From JAUIGE01 sp045106685 (GTDB taxonomy: Bacteria > Bacteroidota > Bacteroidia > J057), in the NCBI GenBank assembly GCA_045106685.1, contig JBGCFB010000094.1, forward strand, positions 1-50,212: a DNA stretch of 50,212 nt. Direction: 5' to 3'. Positions 33,328-40,486 of the stretch are shown here, one piece after another. Made by a program: the position numbers and the translations under genes. Under the pieces are notes generated by a model. The model was not told the origin of the DNA and ran no database searches. It saw only the letters and a program-made list of their open reading frames with translations. Position 1 is the stretch's first letter; each line of letters begins with the position of its first letter.

Positions 33328-33816
33328 ATGAAACGCAAGCTCCTCTATTTCGCCTTTTTTATACTGGTTCTTTACCTGGGACGAGGGATGCTATTCAGGG
33401 CTTTGGTTTCGTACCAAACCACAGGTGAAAGAGCCGTGCGGTCCATGACGGATATTGACATAAAGGAAACAAACCTCCCGACAGACCAAAGCCTGAGCTT
33501 TGTCGCCGACAAGCTCAGCTTCTACACCGGTCCATGCAATCCTGACCCCAATGTATCTATCCAAACAGGTCAGGCAAACTGCGTAGGCTATGCCGCAATG
33601 TATGCTTCGCTTATGGCTGCCCATCCTGATTATAAGGTAAAGCATTGTGTAGGCAAAATATATGTTTTGGGCATGGATGTACATCAGCTATTTGATCATC
33701 CTTTTTTCCATGATCATGATTTTAACCAAATTATCTATCGAACGACTGGTAAGATCATGCTGGTAGACCCTTCTGTGTATGATATGCTGGGGGTTGTAGA
33801 GGTAAGGGCAAAGTGA
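33328..33816 (+). CDS. Membrane-anchored transglutaminase-like cysteine protein
   Basis: The start at ATG 33328 gives MKRKLLYFAFFILVLYLGRG, a signal or anchor; an in-frame codon at 33298 has no support. The 162-residue protein has the transglutaminase-like triad layout: Cys85 in QANCVGYAAMYASLM, a His in FFHDHDFNQIIY (128-130) and Asp in IMLVDPSVYD. Members act as cysteine peptidases, amidases or structural domains. The length is at the short end for the family. Cys70 (FYTGPCNPDP) could pair with another Cys. It is followed by a separate promoter, so it may be only loosely tied to the next operon. The periplasmic location is inferred from the anchor. Confidence 0.72.
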   Translation: MKRKLLYFAFFILVLYLGRGMLFRALVSYQTTGERAVRSMTDIDIKETNLPTDQSLSFVADKLSFYTGPCNPDPNVSIQTGQANCVGYAAMYASLMAAHPDYKVKHCVGKIYVLGMDVHQLFDHPFFHDHDFNQIIYRTTGKIMLVDPSVYDMLGVVEVRAK

Positions 33817-33825
33817 TTCTCTTTT

Positions 33826-33852
33826 TTGACTAAAAGACAAATGGTATTTTTG
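33826..33852 (+). promoter_or_regulatory. Promoter of the four-gene envelope operon
   Basis: TTTTTTG (TTG at 33826-33828) and TATTTTTG (33845-33852, exact TAnnTTTG) are 16 nt apart, close to the Bacteroidota -33/-7 layout. The start codon is 20 nt further on (33873). Confidence 0.7.
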
Positions 33853-33872
33853 GTGTCATAATTACACCAACC

Positions 33873-34832
33873 ATGAAAGTACTCCTACCCATCCTAGGGA
33901 GCATTTTTCTCATCGGCATTTTTCTATTCACTGGCTGCAAGGCTGAATTAGAAAAAATTCCACTAGAGGGAGATGAGTTCCCAATGAGTAAAACTCCCAT
34001 GTTTTACATTGCTAAGAATCAAATTTACCGATCTTCGATAGACGGCGGCTTGCGCTTTTTCTGGTATGGAGAAGACACCCTTACCAGACGCAGGATGCCT
34101 CGGCTCAATTACCAACGGACCAGATTGGCTATTTTGGAGGGAGAGCCAGCGTCTCTTGTTATTTTGGATATGGAAGGAAATAAGATAGACCAGGTGGCAG
34201 GGTATCCAGACGTGACAGAGATGGCCTGGTCAACAAATGGGGAATCATTATTTATCGTACAAACTCAACATGGAGATCATGCTCCTATTGAACAGAGCTT
34301 TCATTTTTGGGGAGAGCCATTTGATTTACCTTTTAATGTTCAGCGTTTTACCTCCGATCCAGACCTGCGTTGTGACGGTATAACCTTTGGTCCCGATAGC
34401 AGTGTCATGTGGGGAGAATGGCGAGACCTTCGCACTGTCAATCGCAGAACTCACCTGTATTATCGCAAAGGGCAGCGTCGTTTGAGCCGGGAAATCGTGT
34501 ACAATTTTGATCGAGTCGAGCGCATATCCTATTCCCGAACAGGTGAAGATGTGATTATCGCATTGCGATTCCTGTATAGCACGTTCGAACGGGAGAACAT
34601 CATTCGCTTTTCAACTTCCCAGGATGCAATTTATGGGGTACGCGAAATCGGTGGACGCGATGCCGTGATCTATCCCGACGGTACGGGTTATGTTACTTCG
34701 GGGTACACTTCCAAAGATGAGAAAAGGAATTTTAGTGTTTCACGAAACGAATACACCCAATTTAATGGCACGCCTAGAACAAGTGTCACCCAGAGTTACT
34801 ATACATATCCCATCGAAATAGAGCTAAAATAA
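33873..34832 (+). CDS. Propeller-like lipoprotein
   Basis: The 319-residue protein has a lipobox signal (ILGSIFLIGIFLFTGC), Cys22 being lipidated. The mature part has blades resembling TolB/WD40-like propellers: MFYIAKNQIYRSSIDGGLRF, LVILDMEGNKIDQV, TEMAWSTNGESLFIVQTQ and ERISYSRTGEDVIIALRF. Such propellers usually hold protein partners. It is the first gene of a unit with the M48 protease (6-nt gap) and two further envelope genes. It may be a lid or adaptor of the protease, but this is inference from position only. A promoter lies directly upstream. Confidence 0.75.
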   Translation: MKVLLPILGSIFLIGIFLFTGCKAELEKIPLEGDEFPMSKTPMFYIAKNQIYRSSIDGGLRFFWYGEDTLTRRRMPRLNYQRTRLAILEGEPASLVILDMEGNKIDQVAGYPDVTEMAWSTNGESLFIVQTQHGDHAPIEQSFHFWGEPFDLPFNVQRFTSDPDLRCDGITFGPDSSVMWGEWRDLRTVNRRTHLYYRKGQRRLSREIVYNFDRVERISYSRTGEDVIIALRFLYSTFERENIIRFSTSQDAIYGVREIGGRDAVIYPDGTGYVTSGYTSKDEKRNFSVSRNEYTQFNGTPRTSVTQSYYTYPIEIELK

Positions 34833-34838
34833 CATACC

Positions 34839-36308
34839 ATGAAGCACTGTAAATACCTCTTGATTCACTTGTTTTTAGGAGCTTTATGTGGTCTTCCGGC
34901 CTTCGGCCAATTTGACTCGACCTATGTCCCGCTGCGATATTCTGGAAAGGTGCCTGCTGTTTTTCGCGAAACAAGTAAACAAACACTAAAGCGCGACCTG
35001 GACAAGGTTCAAGCCGAAGGAGAACTTACCGAAGCTGAAAGCCGCGAATACCTAATTACCTCAAATTTTGCCATCCGCCAGACTTTCATGAGTGGGCAGG
35101 TCTACTTTAATGAGGGCTTAACCCAATATTTGAACCGTCTCGCTACCAACATCACTAAGCATAACCCCAAGTATACTGGTGGCCTAAACCTCTATACTAC
35201 CAAGTTTGCCGTACCGAATGCCGCTGCATGGCGTAACGGGATTATCATGTTCAATATCGGCTTGTTGGCTAAACTCGAAACAGAGTCGCAAGCGGCCTTT
35301 ATCCTCGCCCATGAGATGGCCCACATCCAAGAACAGCATGGCCTCCAGAAGTACAGTCGAGCAGCGAAGGCAAACCGGGTCAAGGTCAAGAAGGACAAGA
35401 AAAGCAGACGTGGAAAAGCCTTTGGTAGAGGGGCACTCGATATGGAGCGGCTTTTTAAGGAATACCGCTATAGTCGCAAGTATGAGCTGGAAGCCGATCT
35501 TCTGGGCTTTGAATATTTAAAGAATACTGAATACCGCTCTTCAGATGCTTTGGCAGCGCTTATACTACTCAAAGATATAGACAGAGACCAGTATGTTACT
35601 TTGCCAGCAGATGCGCTGTACTTTCCCGATTTATTGAGGGAGCCCGGAAAGGATTCCATCAAGAAAGCGAGACTGGCTAAGCGTAAGAAACCTAGACGCA
35701 AACGCCTCAATAGACGAGAATTACGCATGCTTGATAGCTTGAGAACTCATCCAAGTATCGACTATCGGGTGAAGAGGTTGAAGCGAAGCCTTCCAGAGGA
35801 AGATCTCGGAAAGAGTTTCTTGACGCAGCCTACCGAGTTTATGTATTATCGCAATATCGCTCGATTTGAAGTGATACGGTCCCACTTTGAAAACTTCAAT
35901 TACCATCGGGCGCTGTACGAATCGCTTCAAATGCTTCAGGAGTACCCAGGAAATGAATACCTGGAGCTTATGACGTGCAGAAGTGCATATTGGTATTCAT
36001 TTCTGGAAGAGCAATACCCTGGCAGCCAGTTTCTTCCTGATACCACACACCTCACAGGTCAGCAATACGCCAAGTTCGTTGGCATTTTTCATGACCGTTC
36101 CGATAATCGCATATCTGACTGGTGTTTGTCATTGATCAAATTTTATGCTTCTAAAAACGCCTCAACTCCTGCATTTGTGCTGCTGGAAGCACAAGCTGAG
36201 GAAGCCTTTGGAGAAGTAGTGAATGCCTTGGTTAAGTACAAAGAGGCCTTGCCTTTATTGAAGGAGACTCACGGACGGTATATAAAAAACAAGCTGAATA
36301 CATTATGA
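34839..36308 (+). CDS. Exported M48 family zinc metalloprotease
   Basis: The 489-residue protein has a signal peptide (MKHCKYLLIHLFLGALCGLP, cleavage near AFGQ). The zinc motif HEMAH is at 158-162 (AAFILAHEMAHIQEQHG), with the third ligand Glu218 in KYELEADLLGFEYL, the M48 ExxxD pattern. A basic, Lys/Arg-rich insertion (KVKKDKKSRRGKAFG) separates the two zinc motifs. The C-terminal 150 residues look like helical repeats (FENFNYHRALYESLQMLQEY). E. coli BepA (YfgC) has the same protease-plus-TPR arrangement and serves outer-membrane protein assembly and turnover. A similar periplasmic role is plausible. Its stop overlaps the next start by 4 nt. Confidence 0.88.
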   Translation: MKHCKYLLIHLFLGALCGLPAFGQFDSTYVPLRYSGKVPAVFRETSKQTLKRDLDKVQAEGELTEAESREYLITSNFAIRQTFMSGQVYFNEGLTQYLNRLATNITKHNPKYTGGLNLYTTKFAVPNAAAWRNGIIMFNIGLLAKLETESQAAFILAHEMAHIQEQHGLQKYSRAAKANRVKVKKDKKSRRGKAFGRGALDMERLFKEYRYSRKYELEADLLGFEYLKNTEYRSSDALAALILLKDIDRDQYVTLPADALYFPDLLREPGKDSIKKARLAKRKKPRRKRLNRRELRMLDSLRTHPSIDYRVKRLKRSLPEEDLGKSFLTQPTEFMYYRNIARFEVIRSHFENFNYHRALYESLQMLQEYPGNEYLELMTCRSAYWYSFLEEQYPGSQFLPDTTHLTGQQYAKFVGIFHDRSDNRISDWCLSLIKFYASKNASTPAFVLLEAQAEEAFGEVVNALVKYKEALPLLKETHGRYIKNKLNTL

Positions 36309-37009
36309 TAAACAAGCTTATTTTCATCCTGGCGGCCATTCTGCTATGCACGGGCTGCGCGGGTTCAGTCTATATTCAGCGAAGTGTAAATCACCTGAAA
36401 CAAGGTGATCCTATTACCCGAATAGCCTGCCTTGATCCAGGCTTTTATTATGCAAATGGAGTCTCAAATTCGGCCTTTATTCAAGCTTCCAGAGAACACA
36501 AGGAACGATTTATTCAGCATTTGGAGACAGCAGCTGGCAGCAATGAGATAAAACTGGACATCATCGATACCGAAACGATTACAGAGCGAGACCTTGAATA
36601 TTTCAACACGCTTGCGCCCCTTAGGCAGCATATGATATTGATGAACTTCTTGCAACGGCCTGTCGGGCAGGTTAATGTCAAACAGCGCAAATTTCATGAG
36701 CCGAATAGTGACTACGTCGAGCAGCTTCCGGTGATTGATGCGGAGTTTGCGCATATTAGTGAAAGTCTGGGGACGCCATTTGTAGGTGCTCAGATGATTA
36801 TCATCGATAACCGAAGAGGTAAAAAACCAAGAAAAGGCCACGCTACCTTTTTGAACATTGTCGTAAATGTTGAAACGGGGGAAACCGTATTCCGAGAAAT
36901 CAGAGAAATTCAAGGCTTTCCAGGCAATACACGCTTGGCCTCTATTTTATATGACAGCTTCCGATCCCTGAATAATAATCCCAACTACAACACAGAAACC
37001 GATGAATAA
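36305..37009 (+). CDS. Lipoprotein of unknown function in the M48 operon
   Basis: The 234-residue protein starts with a lipobox signal (LIFILAAILLCTGC), Cys18 being lipidated. The mature part looks alpha/beta (IKLDIIDTETITERDLEYFN, QMIIIDNRRGKKPRKGHATF, FLNIVVNVETGETVFREIRE). The C-terminal strands resemble small lipoprotein domains that bind partner membrane proteins, but no family is recognised. The start overlaps the M48 stop (ATGA-type, 4 nt) and its own stop overlaps the next gene by 8 nt, so translational coupling is likely. This tight packing argues for a shared complex. Confidence 0.75.
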   Translation: MINKLIFILAAILLCTGCAGSVYIQRSVNHLKQGDPITRIACLDPGFYYANGVSNSAFIQASREHKERFIQHLETAAGSNEIKLDIIDTETITERDLEYFNTLAPLRQHMILMNFLQRPVGQVNVKQRKFHEPNSDYVEQLPVIDAEFAHISESLGTPFVGAQMIIIDNRRGKKPRKGHATFLNIVVNVETGETVFREIREIQGFPGNTRLASILYDSFRSLNNNPNYNTETDE

Positions 37010-37772
37010 GATCTTTATACTTGTCCTCTCCTGCATGCTAGGCTTACCTGGGCTGTCACACGGTCAGGTGTCAGGCTTTTTAGGAAAGCGACTTATGCTC
37101 AAAACCGATGCCGTGCTTTGGAGTCTGGATCGCGATATCAATATATCTGCTGAATTGGTAGTTAATCGAGGGATGACACTTGAACTTGGCTACAGAAAGT
37201 TTGCTCATTCGTTTGATAATTTTCAGAATATAAAGGTTAGTAATCTAGGTTGGGGAACCTGGCACCATTATACAAGGCTATACCCAGATCTGGCTTTTTT
37301 GTATATAAATGAAACAGGTAAAATTCATTCTCACGATTTTACGCTAAGGGGCAAACTGTTTGCAATCGGAGCGATGCAAGCACCATACGGAGCATATATT
37401 TTTGCTTCTGTTGGAGTAGGGCAAGGCGGCCTTTCTGGAGCAAGAATTGATCGTGTTTATGAAGAGGGAAACGGTATTTATGCAAATCCCTACCGCTATA
37501 AGATCAAAAACTTGACTCAGATACTCGGAGGTACTGGTTTTGGATTTCAGTATGTCATAAAAAAGAAGGTCGTTCTTGATGCTGGCTTTAGTTTCGACTT
37601 TCGCTATTTTGTAATGCCACTTGAATATAAACTCTTGCTTCCTTATACGATTTCAGATGTGGCCAGCCATATCGATTTCACCGAAAGCCATGGATGGGCT
37701 GTAAAGTTTGATGGAGTAGAAAGCGTATATGGGCTCTCTGGTTTTCTAAAATTGGGCGTCTTCATTTTTTAG
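37002..37772 (+). CDS. Outer-membrane beta-barrel protein (DUF3575-like)
   Basis: The 256-residue protein has a signal peptide (MNKIFILVLSCMLGLPGLSHG). It then shows alternating strands with aromatic girdles: RLMLKTDAVLWSLDRDINIS, LVVNRGMTLELGYRKF, GAYIFASVGVGQG, FGFQYVIKKKVVLDAGFSFD, and a final strand ending in Phe (SGFLKLGVFIF), the outer-membrane insertion signal. The pattern 'K-T-D...N-x-x-x-E' is like DUF3575 barrels of Bacteroidota. It is the last gene of the operon 33873-37772. A lipoprotein, a periplasmic metalloprotease and this barrel could form one outer-membrane complex; this is inference. Confidence 0.78.
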   Translation: MNKIFILVLSCMLGLPGLSHGQVSGFLGKRLMLKTDAVLWSLDRDINISAELVVNRGMTLELGYRKFAHSFDNFQNIKVSNLGWGTWHHYTRLYPDLAFLYINETGKIHSHDFTLRGKLFAIGAMQAPYGAYIFASVGVGQGGLSGARIDRVYEEGNGIYANPYRYKIKNLTQILGGTGFGFQYVIKKKVVLDAGFSFDFRYFVMPLEYKLLLPYTISDVASHIDFTESHGWAVKFDGVESVYGLSGFLKLGVFIF

Positions 37773-37792
37773 AAAAAAGAGCCTTTAATCAA

Positions 37793-37837
37793 AATATGAC
37801 TTAGTCCTTTACCCAAAACCCTGAGTAAAGTCATATT
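37793..37837 (+). terminator. Possible terminator of the envelope operon
   Basis: AATATGACT (37793-37801) and AGTCATATT (37829-37837) pair perfectly, with a further inner TTTAC/GTAAA. No T-run follows, so this is a weak call based on position 20 nt after the last stop. Confidence 0.35.
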
Positions 37838-37917
37838 CGCTTTCACTCCCTTCGATATACATTATTGCAAACAAAGCCGTTACTTTGCAGTCTCATATCT
37901 GAGAAAGCTAATATCTT

Positions 37918-38889
37918 ATGGATACTAAACCGATCTACACATATGAAATGATCCAGGCGATGGAGTTGCCTCCGATCATTCTCTTCGCCATTCCGGCGAT
38001 GCTCGCACTCGTGCTGCTAGAGTGGTATCTCTCATATCGCGAAAACAAAGAAGCATACGAAGGCAAGGACTTCTGGGCTTGTGTCGTGGTAGGAGTAGGC
38101 GTTATCGCCAGTTCTGCACTCGTCAAAGTCTTGACTTTTGCTGTCATTCTCTATTTCTACAACATCGTTCCTTGGTACATCGGCCAAAGCTGGTGGGGCT
38201 GGATACTGTGTTTTATAACCGTTGATTTCTTTCGATACTGGGCACACCGCGTATCGCACGAGCAGCGCATTTGGTGGGCGACACACGTGCCACACCATAG
38301 CTCACAGAGTTATAATTTCTCTGTAACCTTCCGCCTTAGCTGGACCCAGCACGTCAAGATTATCTTCTTTATTCCGATCGCATTGATGGGTTTTGATCCA
38401 TTTATGTTCTTTATCTGTAACCAAATTGCCGTTTTATACCAATTCTGGCTTCATACAGAACTGATCAACCGGGTACACCCAATCATCGAATACATCTTTG
38501 TGACACCTTCGCACCACCGCGTGCACCACGGTGTAAACGAAAAATATCTCGACCGCAATTATGGATCAGCGATGATCATCTGGGACCGCATCTTTGGTAC
38601 GTTCCAGGGTGAAGAAGAGACACCTACGTATGGCATTACCGTACCAGTAGATTCATACAATCCTGTCTATATTATCTTCCATGAGTTCTCGGCCTGGTGC
38701 CAGGACATCGTGCGTGTCCGCAGTCTTAAAGAAGCCTGGAAAGTAACCTTTGGAAGCCCAGGCGACGCCAAAGATTGGCGCGACGAATACGAAGCTAAAC
38801 ATGGCAAAATCCAGCCTACCGCCATTGAGCGTGGTTGGGCAAAGGGCGTGCAAAGCTTTAAGGCCTGGCGCAAGCAGAAAGCAGCTTAA
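37918..38889 (+). CDS. Fatty acid hydroxylase / sterol desaturase superfamily protein
   Basis: The 323-residue integral membrane protein carries the diiron His-box set of the superfamily: HRVSHEQ (after VDFFRYWA), HVPHHSSQ and, late in the protein, PSHHRVHHGVN, with LHTELI between. Three or four hydrophobic segments precede the first box (IILFAIPAMLALVLLEWYLS; LVKVLTFAVILYFYNIVPWY). These enzymes use O2 to hydroxylate or desaturate lipids (sterols, sphingolipids, carotenoids, alkylglycerols). The exact substrate cannot be told from sequence. It is followed by a terminator at 38928-38991 and preceded by a 7/8 -7 box (TTACTTTG), so it is monocistronic. Confidence 0.9.
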   Translation: MDTKPIYTYEMIQAMELPPIILFAIPAMLALVLLEWYLSYRENKEAYEGKDFWACVVVGVGVIASSALVKVLTFAVILYFYNIVPWYIGQSWWGWILCFITVDFFRYWAHRVSHEQRIWWATHVPHHSSQSYNFSVTFRLSWTQHVKIIFFIPIALMGFDPFMFFICNQIAVLYQFWLHTELINRVHPIIEYIFVTPSHHRVHHGVNEKYLDRNYGSAMIIWDRIFGTFQGEEETPTYGITVPVDSYNPVYIIFHEFSAWCQDIVRVRSLKEAWKVTFGSPGDAKDWRDEYEAKHGKIQPTAIERGWAKGVQSFKAWRKQKAA

Positions 38890-39258
38890 TGACTGCCGTG
38901 CCTTCGGCGTAAACAGATTGCTTTTTTAATCGCTAATTGAATAGCCGTACTTCCAAAGATGGATTTACAAGCATTCGATTAGCGATTTTTTATTTTACGG
39001 ATAAAACGGCAGTGATCGAGTATGCGTATAGCCGGATTTCATAAGCGCATAAGTTCGTCGCGCAAGCGTTATGGCTACAACGCGCGAAAAGACCAGTAAT
39101 ACGCTTTTGATAAGTGAGCCAACACACTTTCAAATTGCAGTAAAACCTGGGCTGAAATCAGGCGTTTGGTATCTTATCCTGTATCTTTAAGATGTTGCCT
39201 TCTTGCAGGCTGACAGCCAAAGACACTATCAATTACCTTTTACCTTAAATTTTTACAC
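38890..39258. other. 369-nt intergenic region
   Basis: It holds the terminator at 38928-38991, with an outer 7-bp pair (CTGCCGT at 38893-38899 with ACGGCAG at 39006-39012), and then about 240 nt without ORFs. TATCTTTA near 39183-39190 is a 7/8 match to the -7 box and may start the DUF4476 gene, leaving a leader of about 60 nt. Nothing else is recognised. Confidence 0.5.
38928..38991 (+). terminator. Terminator after the hydroxylase gene (long loop)
   Basis: AATCGCTAATTGAAT (38928-38942) and ATTCGATTAGCGATT (38973-38987) pair at 14 of 15 positions around a 30-nt loop and are followed by T-rich sequence. The loop is unusually long for a rho-independent terminator. Confidence 0.65.
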
Positions 39259-40305
39259 ATGTTAAAAAGAGCGACTATTACACTGCTTCTATTATGGGGA
39301 GCGATGGGTATTTTTGCCCAAAACAGTAGTAACCTTATTATCTATTCGAGTGGAGGCGAAAAGTTCCACGTCGTCCTCAATGGCGTTCGTCAGAATAGCC
39401 AGGCTGAGACCAATGTTAAAATTACAGACCTGAACGCTCCTAACTACGAGGCGCTTATTCAGTTCCAAAACACTGCACTCGGAGAGATTACCAAGAACCT
39501 GATGATGCCTGAGTCATCCAGCGAAGTCACCATGCGCGTGATTAAAAACAAAAAAGGAAGGTACGTACTGCGTTACTTCAGTGAGGTTGCGATCAATGAT
39601 GCGCCGCCACCATCGACCGGGCAGTACATCATCGAGTATGCCGCCGTTCCTCGCCCGATGGCCGAGCCTGTAGAGCATACACACTCAGAGACAACCACGA
39701 CCACGACCGTCACGACAACCAATGGCGATGACGACGAGCCGATGGGTTCGGGTGGTAGCTTGAACGTGACCATCGGCGGAACCTCAGTAGGTATCGACGT
39801 GGATATCAAAGATGCCGACATCACGGTGGATGCCGATGGTAATGTCGTGAGGACATCATCGTCGTCGTCTTCTACCACAACGACGACAACCACCACGACT
39901 ACGACTTCTTCATCAAGCGGCAGTCATCACGATCGCTATGACGACGATGTGGACGTCGTAAATGAGCCTTCCCAGAGTTATTATGACATGCCAGGCTACT
40001 CTGGCCCTCGCGGTTGCGACTGGCCGATGGAAGACGCCGCTTTCAACGAAGCAAAAAGCACTATCGAGTCTCAGACCTTCGAAGATAGCAAGCTTCGCAT
40101 CGCCAAGCAGATCATCAAGAGCAACTGCCTACGCGCCGATCAGGTACGCGACTTCATGAAGCTTTTTGAGTACGAAAGTACCCGCCTGGAATTCGCTAAG
40201 TACGCCTACAACCACACCTTCGATCAAGGCAATTACTTCAAAGTAAACACCGCCTTCGAATACGAAAGCAGCATCGAAGAACTCGACGAGCATGTGGTGA
40301 ATTAG
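39259..40305 (+). CDS. Secreted DUF4476 protein with Ser/Thr linker
   Basis: The 348-residue protein has a signal peptide (TITLLLLWGAMGIFAQ) and an N-terminal beta domain (LIIYSSGGEKFHVVLNGVRQ, VTMRVIKNKKGRYVLRYF) of the kind found before DUF4476. Two low-complexity tracts follow: TTTTTTVTTT and a run of Ser6-Thr11-Ser4. The C-terminal DUF4476 domain starts at GCDWPMEDAAFNEAKSTIES and includes KLRIAKQIIKSNCLRADQVR, FMKLFEYESTRLEFAKYAYN and NYFKVNTAFEYES. DUF4476 is a Bacteroidota domain of unknown function. Homopolymeric Ser/Thr tracts are often O-glycosylated flexible linkers, but that is not shown here. It converges with the S46 peptidase gene. Confidence 0.88.
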   Translation: MLKRATITLLLLWGAMGIFAQNSSNLIIYSSGGEKFHVVLNGVRQNSQAETNVKITDLNAPNYEALIQFQNTALGEITKNLMMPESSSEVTMRVIKNKKGRYVLRYFSEVAINDAPPPSTGQYIIEYAAVPRPMAEPVEHTHSETTTTTTVTTTNGDDDEPMGSGGSLNVTIGGTSVGIDVDIKDADITVDADGNVVRTSSSSSSTTTTTTTTTTTSSSSGSHHDRYDDDVDVVNEPSQSYYDMPGYSGPRGCDWPMEDAAFNEAKSTIESQTFEDSKLRIAKQIIKSNCLRADQVRDFMKLFEYESTRLEFAKYAYNHTFDQGNYFKVNTAFEYESSIEELDEHVVN

Positions 40306-40366
40306 CGCTGAAGGCGCTAGTTCTGCAAGCTGAAATCAGCATTTTCCAATCTGATTTCGCTCAAAA

Positions 40367-40408
40367 AGAAACCCCGCCCTTGAGCTTAAGCTCAGGACGG
40401 GGTTTCTT
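40367..40408. terminator. Bidirectional terminator between convergent genes
   Basis: AAGAAACCCCG and CGGGGTTTCTT form an 11-bp outer stem. The inner part (TTGAGCTTAAGCTCA) continues the pairing with a small bulge. T-rich sequence follows on both strands (TTTCTTCATTC on plus; TTTCTTTTTGAG on minus). It serves both the DUF4476 and S46 genes. Confidence 0.8.
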
Positions 40409-40443
40409 CATTCTAATTATTTTATCCTCAATTCTGAAAAAAA

Positions 40444-40480
40444 GATCAAACAGCGAAGATCAAGAATCGAGTAGCAAGGA
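40444..40480. repeat. Word repeat family A, copy 2
   Basis: GATCAAACAGCGAAGATCAA and GAATCGAGTAGCAAGGA re-use the ATCGAG, CAGCGAAG and AGCAAG words seen at 148-207. It ends just before the stop codon of the S46 peptidase gene. Confidence 0.55.
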
Positions 40481-40486
40481 CCCTTC

